A stretch of 64,000 nt of DNA. It comes from an uncultured Pelagibacteraceae bacterium. GTDB taxonomy: Bacteria > Pseudomonadota > Alphaproteobacteria > Pelagibacterales > Pelagibacteraceae. The notes below the pieces were generated by a model. The model made no database searches, was not told where the DNA came from, and saw only the letters and a list, made by a program, of their open reading frames with translations. The stretch is from contig CACKNR010000001.1 of NCBI GenBank assembly GCA_902601545.1, positions 1 through 64,000 of the forward strand, read 5' to 3'. Both the position numbers and the translations under genes were made by a program. Positions within the stretch are counted from its first letter, which is position 1, and each line of letters opens with the position of its first letter. This document shows positions 29,564 through 39,800 of this stretch, one piece after another.

Positions 29564-30715
29564 ATGATAGCTAAAGATCAAATATTAATTATTTATAAAG
29601 ATCAAAAAACAGTTACAAAAAATCAAGAATTTTGGAACGATAAGTTTTCGAATAAATTTAACGTAAACCATCTATATCTTTATGATTACATTCACTTAAC
29701 TAATAAAAATATTATAGATGTAATAAAAAAAAAGATTACTGAGCTTAAAGTAGATAAGATAATGTTCGAGGGTGACCATTTATCACTTATTGATTACAAT
29801 TTTATTAAATCTTTTGAAGGGAATTTAAAGAAAGGCTTATTTTGTGGCGATGACACGGAATGGCACCAAGTAAATTTATTGACAGGTTGTGCATGTGATT
29901 TTGTTTTAACAGATCCAGTAAGCTCATTAAAATTTAACGAATTAGGAATAAGAAGTATTTTTTCAACGATTGAGGCCAATGATAATATTTTTAAGGACTA
30001 TAAACTTGAAAAGGAAATTGATGTTTTATTTTTCGGAAGAGATAAGACAGATAGGAAAGACTATATTAATTTACTTAAAGAAAATAATATAAATTATCTT
30101 TCTGTAAATCCCTACTTAGAGATTTCTGATACAATGGAAAAATTAGCAAAGTTAATTAATAAATCAAAAATTGTTATAAATTTAACAAAATCCTCAAATG
30201 GCTCAAGATATTATAATCCTTCATCCTCTTTAAAATACGGATATTTCTTTAAGGGTAGAATTATTATGGTTGGCATGTGTAATAGCTTATGCGTTTCAGA
30301 ATATGCACCATCAGTAAAATTACTTTTCCCAAATAATGAATTACCCACTTTTAGCTCCAAAAAGGAATTTTTAGAAATCGTAAAAGATTATTTAAATAAT
30401 AAACAAAAATTAGCTGAGGACACAAAAAAATATCATTTAAGTTCGATGAAATACAGCGATAAAAATTATGTAAATAAATTATATGAATTTATCAATGAAA
30501 TTAAAAAAAAAGATGAAATTGAAGTAAAAATTCCTATTTGGTACTATTATTTAACAATTAGACAGCATTTTAGGCTTAGAGCAAAATTTATTAAAATAAA
30601 AAGTTTTTTTCTTCAATTTTTTGAAAATTTTCGATTACCAATATATACTTACCCAATCAATATTTTATTTTTTTTAAGATTTTTACCTATTTTAATCTTC
30701 AAAAAAATTTTTTAG
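29564..30715 (+). CDS. CgeB-like / family 1-type glycosyltransferase (putative)
   Basis: LFCGDDTEWH, DFVLTDPVSSLKFNELGI, DVLFFGRDKTDRKDYINLLKENNI and a late NxxxSSNGSRYYNPSSSLKYGYFFKGR segment, reminiscent of CgeB-type glycosyltransferases. Confidence 0.5.
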   Translation: MIAKDQILIIYKDQKTVTKNQEFWNDKFSNKFNVNHLYLYDYIHLTNKNIIDVIKKKITELKVDKIMFEGDHLSLIDYNFIKSFEGNLKKGLFCGDDTEWHQVNLLTGCACDFVLTDPVSSLKFNELGIRSIFSTIEANDNIFKDYKLEKEIDVLFFGRDKTDRKDYINLLKENNINYLSVNPYLEISDTMEKLAKLINKSKIVINLTKSSNGSRYYNPSSSLKYGYFFKGRIIMVGMCNSLCVSEYAPSVKLLFPNNELPTFSSKKEFLEIVKDYLNNKQKLAEDTKKYHLSSMKYSDKNYVNKLYEFINEIKKKDEIEVKIPIWYYYLTIRQHFRLRAKFIKIKSFFLQFFENFRLPIYTYPINILFFLRFLPILIFKKIF

Positions 30716-30724
30716 TAACAATTT

Positions 30725-31486
30725 ATGATTAAAATAAATTTTATTTTTGATAAAACTAAAAAATCCCTTTTTTTTAAAAAAAAAATATTAAAAAAATATG
30801 GAAATTTTTCTCCTAAAAAAGCTGATTGTTTTGTAATAGCTGGGGGTGATGGCTTTATGCTTTCATCTATTAAAAAAAATTTTTCTTATAACAAACCATT
30901 TTATGGAGTAAATTGCGGAACATATGGTTTTTTGATGAATAAAGTGCCTGCAAAAGATTTAGAAAAAAAAATAAGGTATTCAAAAAAAATAAAAATAAAT
31001 CCTTTAAAAATAAAGGCTATAGATATTAAGAATAAAAAATATAATTTGATTGCAATAAACGAAGTATCTTTATTTAGACAAAGTAAACAAACTTGTTCAT
31101 TACAAATTTTTGAAAATAAAAAAATGATTTTAAAGAAATTAGTAGGGGACGGTATACTTGTCTCGTCCCCAGCAGGAAGTACAGCTTACAATTTTTCAGC
31201 GAATGGACCTGTGCTTTCGCTTAAATCTGGCAAGTTAGCTTTAACAGCTATTAGCCCTTTTAGACCAAGACAATGGAAAGGAAAAATTGTTTCAAATAAA
31301 TGCTTTATCAAAATTAAAAATCTTAATCCGAAGAAAAGACCTTTAGCTCTTGTAGCTGATAATATTGAGAAACGAAATATTAAAATTTTAGAAGTCAAAA
31401 ATGATATCACAAAAAATATAACTCTTCTTTATGATGGCTCAACTAGCCTAATCAAAAAAATCAAAAAGGAGCAAAAAAGATTATAG
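30725..31486 (+). CDS. nadK: NAD kinase
   Basis: VIAGGDGFML, GVNCGTYGFLMN, DGILVSSPAGSTAYNFSANGPVL. Confidence 0.93.
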   Translation: MIKINFIFDKTKKSLFFKKKILKKYGNFSPKKADCFVIAGGDGFMLSSIKKNFSYNKPFYGVNCGTYGFLMNKVPAKDLEKKIRYSKKIKINPLKIKAIDIKNKKYNLIAINEVSLFRQSKQTCSLQIFENKKMILKKLVGDGILVSSPAGSTAYNFSANGPVLSLKSGKLALTAISPFRPRQWKGKIVSNKCFIKIKNLNPKKRPLALVADNIEKRNIKILEVKNDITKNITLLYDGSTSLIKKIKKEQKRL

Positions 31487-31562
31487 TGGTGCCCTCACAC
31501 GGACTCGAACCGCGAACCTATTGATTACAAATCAATTGCTCTACCAATTGAGCTATGAGGGC
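31487..31562 (-). tRNA. tRNA-Thr (anticodon TGT)
   Basis: Reverse strand GCCCTCATAGCTCAATTGGTAGAGCAATTGATTTGTAATCAATAGGTTCGCGGTTCGAGTCCGTGTGAGGGCACCA; full cloverleaf with encoded CCA. Confidence 0.93.
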
Positions 31563-31613
31563 CAGTGGATCTCTTTAAAATATATTAAGGGAAAAAACAA
31601 TAAAAATTAAGTC

Positions 31614-32357
31614 TTATTTTATTGATTGGGAAATATGGTGACATACTATAGAGACAGTATTTGAGATATTTAAACTTTCAATATTATCACTCATACTAAC
31701 CTTAAATTTAAAATCGGAATTTTCAAGTGTTTTTGCTTTGATACCATATCCCTCAGATCCGAATAGCAATACATTTTTTCCTTTCCAATTATTTTTTGTA
31801 AAATCTTTTGTACCCGATATATCAAATGCACTAACCCAAAATTCTTTAGACTTTAAGTATTTTAAGGCTGTATTAATATTTGAAACTTTAAATATTTTTA
31901 TATGTTCTGTTCCCCCACTTGCACTTTTGTAGAGAAGTTTACTTTTAGAGGGAAAAGATCTTTCTTTTACAATTATACCATCCATACTAAATGCAACTGC
32001 ACTTCTAATTATAGATCCAATATTCCTTGGATCTGTTACTTCTTCAAGTGCTATAAAGTTTAAATTTTTTTTTTTATTTTCAAGAATAAATTCTTTTAAA
32101 GTAATTTCCTCTAATTGTTCTACTTCAGCTACTAGTCCTTGATGAGCAGTTTCATCTCTGCCGCATAGATTATCCAACTCTTTTCTTGATTTATAAAAAA
32201 CATTTACTTTTTTAAATAAATTTAAATTTTGATTTTCTTTGTTAAGTTTTTTCTGAGCATCTTCAGTTAAAAAGACCCTCTCTATTTTTCTTGATGGATT
32301 TTTAAGCGCCTCTAAAACTGCGTGTTTACCAACTATTAAAAAGGTTGTTTTTTTCAT
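31614..32357 (-). CDS. rlmB: 23S rRNA 2'-O-methyltransferase RlmB / TrmH family
   Basis: VGKHAVLEALKNPSRKI, ALEEVTDPRNIGSIIRSAVAF, LFGSEGYGIKAKTLENSDF, SLNISNTVSI. Confidence 0.9.
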   Translation of the reverse strand: MKKTTFLIVGKHAVLEALKNPSRKIERVFLTEDAQKKLNKENQNLNLFKKVNVFYKSRKELDNLCGRDETAHQGLVAEVEQLEEITLKEFILENKKKNLNFIALEEVTDPRNIGSIIRSAVAFSMDGIIVKERSFPSKSKLLYKSASGGTEHIKIFKVSNINTALKYLKSKEFWVSAFDISGTKDFTKNNWKGKNVLLFGSEGYGIKAKTLENSDFKFKVSMSDNIESLNISNTVSIVCHHISQSIK

Positions 32358-32412
32358 GATTTACAAGGCTTATAACTCGTTTTTTTAGCATATTTTAAGG
32401 TAAAATGATTTA

Positions 32413-32440
32413 TTGCAATTATTACATAAATGCTTATAAA
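32413..32440 (+). promoter_or_regulatory. Sigma70-like promoter for tRNA-Tyr/tRNA-Gly/tuf (TTGCAA-N16-TATAAA)
   Basis: -35 TTGCAA 32413-32418, -10 TATAAA 32435-32440, about 50 bp before tRNA-Tyr. Confidence 0.55.
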
Positions 32441-32490
32441 ACGCTTGTTGTTAAACGCTTTTTAAGTTAGTGGATAACCCCGAGTTTATA

Positions 32491-32576
32491 GGAGGGGTTC
32501 CAGAGCGGTCAAATGGGGCGGGCTGTAAACCCGTTGACTTCGGTCTTCGAAAGTTCGAATCTTTCCCCCTCCACCA
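32491..32576 (+). tRNA. tRNA-Tyr (anticodon GTA)
   Basis: GGAGGGG/CCCCTCC acceptor, GGCTGTAAACCC anticodon region, long variable arm, encoded CCA. Confidence 0.95.
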
Positions 32577-32616
32577 AACTTAAAGCTTTTAATAATTAAG
32601 GGCGTGATAAGTTTGG
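32574..32616 (+). repeat. 9-bp perfect inverted repeat spanning the tRNA-Tyr/tRNA-Gly spacer
   Basis: CCAAACTTA (32574-32582) and TAAGTTTGG (32608-32616). Confidence 0.7.
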
Positions 32617-32621
32617 ATTTT

Positions 32622-32695
32622 GCGGGTGTAGTTCAATGGTAGAACGCTAGCCTTCCAAGCTGGATGTAAGGGTTCGATTCCCTTTACCCGCTCCA
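32622..32695 (+). tRNA. tRNA-Gly (anticodon TCC)
   Basis: GCGGGTG acceptor, CTTCCAA anticodon loop, GGTTCGATTCC T-arm, encoded CCA. Confidence 0.95.
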
Positions 32696-32730
32696 AAATT
32701 AAAATTAAATTAAAAGTGAGGAAAAAATAG

Positions 32731-33930
32731 ATGTCAAAAGAAAAGTTTAACCGAAATAAACCGCATTGTAATATTGGTACAATCGGACACGTAGACCATG
32801 GAAAAACAACATTAACTGCTGCAATAACAAAAGTATTATCTGAAGCAGGTGGTTCAAGTTCAGCAAACTTTGTAGCTTATGATCAGATTGATAAAGCTCC
32901 AGAGGAAAAAGAGAGAGGAATTACAATTTCAACTGCACACGTTGAATATGAAACTGAAAAAAGACACTATGCTCACGTAGATTGTCCCGGTCACGCTGAT
33001 TATGTAAAAAATATGATAACAGGTGCTGCACAAATGGATGGAGCTATACTTGTAGTGAACGCAGCAGACGGACCTATGCCTCAAACTAGAGAGCATATTC
33101 TTTTAGCAAGACAAGTTGGAGTGCCAGCAATCGTAGTTTTTCTAAATAAAATTGACACGGTAAAAGATAAAGAACTTGTTGATTTAGTTGAGGAAGAAAT
33201 AAGAGAATTATTAACATCATATAAATTTCCAGGAGATAAGATACCAATTATTAAAGGCTCGGCTCTAAACGCAGTTGAAGGAAAAGATGAAGCTACAGGA
33301 AAAAATGCAATTATGGAATTAATGAAAGCTGTAGATGAAACTATTCCACAACCTGATAGACCAAAAGATAAACCTTTCTTAATGCCTGTAGAAGATGTGT
33401 TCTCAATTTCGGGAAGAGGAACAGTGGTTACTGGTAGGGTAGAGTCTGGTGTTATTAAAGTTGGAGAAGAAATCGAAATCGTAGGTATAAGAGATACTAA
33501 AAAATCTGTTTGTACTGGTGTAGAAATGTTTAGAAAACTTTTGGATAGCGGTGAAGCCGGCGATAATATTGGTGCTCTTTTAAGAGGTGTTGAAAGAGAC
33601 GATGTTGAAAGGGGACAGGTTCTTTGCAAACCAGGTTCGATCACTCCGCACACTGAATTTGAATGTCAGGCTTATATTTTAAAGAAAGAAGAAGGTGGTA
33701 GACATACTCCTTTCTTTACTAAGTATAGACCTCAATTTTATTTTAGAACCACTGACGTTACGGGCGAAGTTACCTTACCGTCTGGAACTGAAATGGTTAT
33801 GCCAGGCGATGATGGTAAATTTACTGTCAAATTAATTACACCAATTGCGATGAGTGAAAATTTAAATTTTGCTATTAGAGAAGGCGGTAAAACAGTTGGA
33901 GCTGGAGTAGTAACTAAAATAGTAAAATAA
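32731..33930 (+). CDS. tuf: Elongation factor Tu
   Basis: [45 protein letters not shown]. Confidence 0.98.
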   Translation: MSKEKFNRNKPHCNIGTIGHVDHGKTTLTAAITKVLSEAGGSSSANFVAYDQIDKAPEEKERGITISTAHVEYETEKRHYAHVDCPGHADYVKNMITGAAQMDGAILVVNAADGPMPQTREHILLARQVGVPAIVVFLNKIDTVKDKELVDLVEEEIRELLTSYKFPGDKIPIIKGSALNAVEGKDEATGKNAIMELMKAVDETIPQPDRPKDKPFLMPVEDVFSISGRGTVVTGRVESGVIKVGEEIEIVGIRDTKKSVCTGVEMFRKLLDSGEAGDNIGALLRGVERDDVERGQVLCKPGSITPHTEFECQAYILKKEEGGRHTPFFTKYRPQFYFRTTDVTGEVTLPSGTEMVMPGDDGKFTVKLITPIAMSENLNFAIREGGKTVGAGVVTKIVK

Positions 33931-33936
33931 ACGCTT

Positions 33937-34012
33937 AGGAGCGTAGTTCAATTGGTAGAGCGCCGGTCTCCAAAACCGGAGGTTGTGGGTTCGAGTCCCT
34001 CCGCTCCTGCCA
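33937..34012 (+). tRNA. tRNA-Trp (anticodon CCA)
   Basis: AGGAGCG/CGCTCCT acceptor, CCGGT-CTCCAAA-ACCGG anticodon arm, GGTTCGAGTCC T-arm, encoded CCA. Confidence 0.95.
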
Positions 34013-34021
34013 AAAAATATT

Positions 34022-34213
34022 ATGATAAATCCACTTAAATTTTTTCAAGAAGTAAAGCAAGAAGCTTTTAGGATCACTTGGCCTACAAAAAAAGAGACAA
34101 TGATGGGTGCAATAATGGTATTTGCCTTAGCTTCTATAGCAGCAATATTTTTTTTAATTCTAGATCAATTATTAAGATTTTTTCTTAATTTGATACTTAC
34201 GATCAATTTTTAA
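34022..34213 (+). CDS. secE: Preprotein translocase subunit SecE
   Basis: FFQEVKQEAFRITWPTKKETMMG. Track ORF from 33983 runs into tRNA-Trp; ATG 34022 is the likely start. Confidence 0.93.
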   Translation: MINPLKFFQEVKQEAFRITWPTKKETMMGAIMVFALASIAAIFFLILDQLLRFFLNLILTINF

Positions 34214-34215
34214 TT

Positions 34216-34740
34216 ATGAACTGGTATATAGTACAAGCTTATTCTGGGTTTGAAAAAAAGGTTGTAGATTCAATAAAGGATGAGTTGAAAAAACATAATT
34301 TTTCTGAAAATCTTCAAGAGATATTAGTCCCAACTCATCAAGTTACAGAGGTTAAAAAAGGCAAAAGAACTAAAAAGGAAAAAAAATTTTTTCCAGGCTA
34401 TGTATTGATAAAAATTGATTTGAATAAACAAATCTACCATTTAATTAAAAACCTACAAAAAGTAAGTGGATTTTTAGGTTCTGCTGAAAAACCAACGCCA
34501 ATATCAGATAATGAAATAAAACGTATTTTAGGACAAGTTTCAGAAAGCGCAGTATCTCAAAAAACTGGAGTTAATTTTGAAATTGGTGAGAAAGTTAAGG
34601 TTTGTGATGGTCCGTTTGCCTCATTTAATGGTTTAATCGAGGAAATAGACGAAGAAAAATCTAGACTTAAAGTCTCAGTTTCTATATTTGGTAGAGCAAC
34701 ACCAGTAGATTTAGAATTTAATCAAGTGGAAAAAAATTAA
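34216..34740 (+). CDS. nusG: Transcription antitermination factor NusG
   Basis: [45 protein letters not shown]. Confidence 0.97.
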   Translation: MNWYIVQAYSGFEKKVVDSIKDELKKHNFSENLQEILVPTHQVTEVKKGKRTKKEKKFFPGYVLIKIDLNKQIYHLIKNLQKVSGFLGSAEKPTPISDNEIKRILGQVSESAVSQKTGVNFEIGEKVKVCDGPFASFNGLIEEIDEEKSRLKVSVSIFGRATPVDLEFNQVEKN

Positions 34741-35165
34741 TGGCAAAAGAAATTACAGGTTATGTAAAGTTACAAATAAAAGGTGGCCAGGCTAATCCTG
34801 CGCCTCCTGTTGGACCTGCCTTAGGTCAAAGAGGAATAAACATAATGGAATTTTGTAAAGCTTTTAACGAAAAAACTAAAGCATTTATGGGCAAACCTGT
34901 TCCTGTAGTAATAACAGTTTATAAAGATAAAAAATTTGATTTTGTAATTAAATCACCACCAGCATCACATTTTATACGGGAGGCTGCAAAACTTAAGAGT
35001 GGTTCAAGTGAACCTGGAAGAGTCGTTGCAGGTTCAATTACCATGAAACAAGCAGAAAATATTGCAAAAGAAAAAATGAAAGATTTAAATGCATTTGATT
35101 TAAAAGAGGCTACTAAAATTATATGTGGGTCCGCAAGATCAATGGGTATAGAGGTAAAAGAGTAA
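34740..35165 (+). CDS. rplK: 50S ribosomal protein L11
   Basis: [37 protein letters not shown]. Confidence 0.98.
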   Translation: MAKEITGYVKLQIKGGQANPAPPVGPALGQRGINIMEFCKAFNEKTKAFMGKPVPVVITVYKDKKFDFVIKSPPASHFIREAAKLKSGSSEPGRVVAGSITMKQAENIAKEKMKDLNAFDLKEATKIICGSARSMGIEVKE

Positions 35166-35167
35166 TA

Positions 35168-35854
35168 ATGAAAAGAAGATCTAAAAGATACAGAGAAATT
35201 TTGAAATTAGTAAAGAAAGATAAAAAAATTGATGCTAAAGAGATTTTAGAATTAGTTAAAAAAAACTCTACATGTAAATTTGATGAGTCAATTGATGTTT
35301 CACTTAAAATTAATCAAAAACAATCAAAAGGTGGTGATTTTAATTTAAGAACAGTTGTGAATTTACCTAATGGATCTGGAAAAAAAGTTAAAATTGCCGT
35401 TTTGTGTGAGCCTGATAAAACTGAGGAGGCAAAAAAAGCTGGCGCTGATATTGTTGGTTCAGAAGATTTATTAGAGTCAATCTCAAAAGGAAAATTTAAT
35501 TTTACAAAACTGGTTTGCACTCCATCTATGATGAGTAAAATAGGTAAACATGGAAAAGTTTTAGGTCCCAAAGGGTTGATGCCAAATCCAAAGTTAGGAA
35601 CAGTTTCAACAGATTTATCTAAGGCTGTCAAAGATTTAAAAACTGGTTTAGTAGAAATTAGAAATGATAAGGATGGGAATTTATCATCCACAATTGGTAG
35701 GAAAAGTTATTCAGTCGAAAAACTTTTAGATAACTATAAATACTTTATTGAGTCAGTAAAAAAAGAAAAACCCGACACCATTAAAGGAGAATTTATCAAA
35801 AATATTTTCATAACTTCAACAATGGGTATTTCATATAAAGCAGGATCTAAATAA
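35168..35854 (+). CDS. rplA: 50S ribosomal protein L1
   Basis: GKHGKVLGPKGLMPNPKLGTV; ATG 35168 preferred over track start 35123, which overlaps rplK. Confidence 0.96.
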   Translation: MKRRSKRYREILKLVKKDKKIDAKEILELVKKNSTCKFDESIDVSLKINQKQSKGGDFNLRTVVNLPNGSGKKVKIAVLCEPDKTEEAKKAGADIVGSEDLLESISKGKFNFTKLVCTPSMMSKIGKHGKVLGPKGLMPNPKLGTVSTDLSKAVKDLKTGLVEIRNDKDGNLSSTIGRKSYSVEKLLDNYKYFIESVKKEKPDTIKGEFIKNIFITSTMGISYKAGSK

Positions 35855-35858
35855 AATT

Positions 35859-36371
35859 ATGATGTCAAAAGATGCAAAAAAAAATTATGTTGAGGAGATG
35901 AAAAAAAATTTTACAGAGAACGAATCTGTAATGATAGCTCAATATCAAGGTCTGAATGTAAATGAACTTGATGCTTTAAGAAAAGAATTAAGAGATAAAG
36001 GTATCTTGTTCAAAATTACTAAAAATCGAATTACAAAGATAGCTATTAAAGAAACTCCCAAAAAAGATTTAGAAAAGTATTTTATTGGACCAACCGCAGC
36101 AGCTATTTCGTCTGACCCTATATCTTCAGCAAAAATTTTAACAAAATTCTCCAAGACGAATAATAAGCTCAAAATTATTGCTGGTTTTATGGATGGGAAA
36201 GTTTTAGATGAAAAAGAGGTGTCAGTAATTGCCACACTGCCATCTTTAGAAGAAGCAAGGGCTAAAATAGTGGGTATTTTAGCATCCCCAGCTCAAAAAT
36301 TAGTAAGTATTTTACTTGCACCTGGCTCAAAAATTGCTAATTTAGCGCGCGCAAAGAGTTTAAAAAATTAA
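35859..36371 (+). CDS. rplJ: 50S ribosomal protein L10
   Basis: L10 family sequence (VAQYQGL-like, LRKELR, KNRITKIA); between rplA and rplL. Confidence 0.95.
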   Translation: MMSKDAKKNYVEEMKKNFTENESVMIAQYQGLNVNELDALRKELRDKGILFKITKNRITKIAIKETPKKDLEKYFIGPTAAAISSDPISSAKILTKFSKTNNKLKIIAGFMDGKVLDEKEVSVIATLPSLEEARAKIVGILASPAQKLVSILLAPGSKIANLARAKSLKN

Positions 36372-36386
36372 TTCATAGGATACATA

Positions 36387-36758
36387 ATGTCAGACTTAAA
36401 TAAAATCATTGAGGATCTCTCAAAGCTAACTGTAGTTGAAGCAGCAGAGCTTTCAAAGCAGTTAGAGGAAAAATGGGGAGTTACAGCAGCTGCACCTGTA
36501 GCAGCAGCACCAGCTGGGGGAGCAGCAGCACCAGCAGGAGAGGAAAAATCAGAATTTTCACTTTTCCTTTCAGCAGCGGGCGATAAAAAGATAAATGTAA
36601 TTAAGGAAGTAAGAGCAATAACTGGTTTAGGTTTAAAAGAGGCAAAGGATTTAGTTGAGGGCGCGCCAAAAGAGATTAAAGGTGGTGTTGCTAAAAAAGA
36701 AGCTGAAGAATTTAAGAAAAAACTTGAGGCAGCTGGAGCTAAAGTAGAATTAAAGTAA
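36387..36758 (+). CDS. rplL: 50S ribosomal protein L7/L12
   Basis: Ala-rich hinge and [31 protein letters not shown]. Confidence 0.98.
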   Translation: MSDLNKIIEDLSKLTVVEAAELSKQLEEKWGVTAAAPVAAAPAGGAAAPAGEEKSEFSLFLSAAGDKKINVIKEVRAITGLGLKEAKDLVEGAPKEIKGGVAKKEAEEFKKKLEAAGAKVELK

Positions 36759-36782
36759 ACAAAATTTATGGCTAGATTTTAT

Positions 36783-36800
36783 TGCAAGTAAATACTTGCA
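36783..36800 (+). promoter_or_regulatory. Hairpin in the rplL-rpoB intergenic region (possible attenuator or RNase site)
   Basis: TGCAAGTA-AA-TACTTGCA perfect 8+2+8 dyad, followed by GTAGAATTTTT. Confidence 0.5.
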
Positions 36801-36820
36801 GTAGAATTTTTATATATTGA

Positions 36821-39800
36821 ATGCAACTGTCTTTTACACAAAAGAAACATATTAGAAAAAATTTTGGTCAGCTAGTAGAAGGGCTTTCAATTCCAAATTT
36901 AATTGAAGTACAAAAAAACTCCTATAGTGAGTTCTTAAAATCTAAATCTCTTTCCGAACAAATTAATGAATTATCGAAAGGAATTGAAAAAGTTTTCAAA
37001 AGCATTTTTCCTATTGAGGACGGAAATGACAAATCAACTTTAGAATATATTTCTTATAAGTTAGAAAAACCCAAATTTGATGTTATTGAATGTAAACAAC
37101 GAAGCTTATCTTATTCAGCAGCTCTTAAAGCTAACCTTAGATTAGTAGTTTATGACATTGATACAGAGAATAACACAAAGCAAATCTTATCAGCAAAAGA
37201 ACAAGAAGTTTTTATAGGAGATCTACCATTAATGACTCCAAGCGCAACTTTTATAACTAACGGAGTTGAAAGAGTGGTGGTAAACCAAATGCATAGAAGC
37301 CCTGGAGTATTTTTTGATCATGATAAAGGCAAAACTCATGCAAGTGGAAAATTATTATTTAATTGTAGGATAATTCCAGGACGAGGTTCTTGGCTAGATT
37401 TTGAGTTTGATCCTAAGGATATTCTTTATTTTAGAATTGACAGAAAGAAAAAACTACCTATTACAACTATACTTTTTGCTTTGGGATTTACAAAAGAAAA
37501 AGTAATTGAAACTTTTTATTCTACAAATAAGTACGAATATTTATCTGATAAGAAAAGCTGGAGCACTGAATTTATCCCTGAAAATTTTAAAAGACCTATT
37601 AAGCTTTCTTATGACTTGATCGATGCTAGCAATGGTAAAAAAGTTTTATCAAAGGGTGATAAATTAAATATTGTCATATCAAAAAAATTACAAGAAAAAG
37701 GTTTAAAAAATATTTTAATATCAAACGAAGAAATTGTTGGAAAATATATATCTAAAGATATCAAAAATAAAAGTGGCGAAATTATTGTTGGCGCAGGATT
37801 TGATATTACCGAGGAACAATTAGAAAAAATCATTAGTCAAGACGAAAAATCAATCAATATAGTAAATATAGATCCAATTAATAAAGGGCCTTACATACTT
37901 GAAACATTAAAAATAGACAAAAATTTGAGCAAAATAGACGCTCTCAATGATATTTATAAAGTATTAAGACCAGGAGAAGCTCCCTCTACCGAAATTGCTG
38001 AAGAAATTTTCAAAAATTTGTATTTTAAAAAAGAAAGATATGACCTTTCTGAAGTTGGAAGAGTAAAACTAAATTCAAAACTTAATTTAAATACTAGCTC
38101 AAAAAAAACTATTTTAGATACAACTGATATTGTCTCTATCATTAAATTTATGTTGGATCTAAGAGACGGCAAAGGAGATGTGGATGACATAGATCATTTA
38201 GGGAACAGAAGAGTAAGATCTGTTGGTGAATTAGTAGAAAATCAATTCAGAATAGGCCTTTTAAGAATGGAAAGAACTGTTAAAGAGAAAATGTCAACTT
38301 TCTTAGAAATAGAGTCAGCTATGCCTCAAGATTTAATTAACGCAAAACCAATTACAACATCACTAAAAGATTTTTTTGCCACTTCACAACTTTCTCAATT
38401 TATGGATCAAACAAATCCATTATCTGAAATTACTCACAAAAGAAGAGTTTCCGCATTAGGTCCAGGTGGATTAACACGTGAAAGGGCTGGTTTCGAAGTG
38501 AGAGATGTTCACCCAACTCATTATGGAAGAATATGTCCTATAGAGACACCAGAAGGACCAAATATTGGTTTAATAAATAGTTTGGCAACATATTGTAGAG
38601 TTAATAAATTTGGTTACATTGAAAGTCCGTACAAAAAAGTTATCAATGGTAAAGTAACCTCAGAAATAAAATATCTTTCCGCAATAGAGGAAGAAAAGTT
38701 CACAATTGCGCAGGCTAATTCTCAGCTTAATAAAGATGGGTCTTTTGTGGAGGATCTTGTGGCGTGCAGAAAAAATTTAAATTTTGAATTATCAAGTAGA
38801 GATAACATTGAATATATTGATGTTTCTCCAAAACAATTAGTATCCGTTGCAGCGGCGTTAATTCCTTTTTTAGAAAACGATGATGCTAACAGAGCGTTAA
38901 TGGGTTCTAACATGATGAGACAGGCTGTTCCTTTATTAAAACCTGAGTCTCCGCTTGTAGGCACAGGCATTGAAGCGGATGTTGCATTAGATTCCGGTGT
39001 TACTATAGTAGCTAAGAGAAGCGGTTTAGTTGATAAAATCGATGGAAAGAGAATTGTTGTTAAAGCTGCTGATGTTACTGACTTATCTCAATCAGCAGTA
39101 GATATTTATAATTTATCAAAATTTCAAAGATCAAATCAAAATACTTGTATTAATCAAAAACCTTTAGTCAAAGTTGGAGATAAAATTAAAAAAGGAGATA
39201 TAATTGCTGATGGCCCAGCTACAAAACTTGGAGAACTTGCACTAGGAAAAAACGTCACTGTAGCCTTTATGCCTTGGCAAGGTTATAACTTTGAGGATTC
39301 AATTTTAATTTCAGAAAGATGCGTTACAGACGATGTTTTTACATCGGTGCATATAGAAGAATATGAGTCAATGGCTAGAGACACAAAATTAGGTGCAGAG
39401 GAAATTACAAGAGATATTCCAAATGTCAGTGAAGAAAGTTTGAGAAATCTTGATGAGTCCGGCATAGTTTATGTAGGAGCAGAGGTAAAACCTGGTGACA
39501 TATTAGTTGGTAAAGTTACTCCGAAAAGCGAAACTTCATCTAGTCCAGAAGAAAAACTTTTAAGATCAATTTTTGGAGAAAAGGCTACTGATGTGAGAGA
39601 CTCATCGCTTAAATTACCCTCTGGAAGTACAGGGGTTGTAATCGATGTAAGAGTATTTAACAGACATGGGATTGAAAAAGATGAAAGATCAATTGCTATA
39701 GAAAGAGCAGAGATAGAGTCAGTTCAAGAAGACAAAAAGGTTGAAGAGGAAATTTTAAATAGAAATATTAAATTAAGAGCAATAGATTTACTTAATGGTC

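Noticed and set aside
33081-33653. 190-aa antisense ORF opposite tuf
   Set aside because: Low-complexity Ser/Ile/Pro-rich translation typical of the reverse strand of a highly conserved gene; no RBS or domain; tuf clearly explains the region.
33983-34021. N-terminal extension of secE into tRNA-Trp
   Set aside because: The extra residues come from translating the tRNA; the normal SecE start is ATG 34022.
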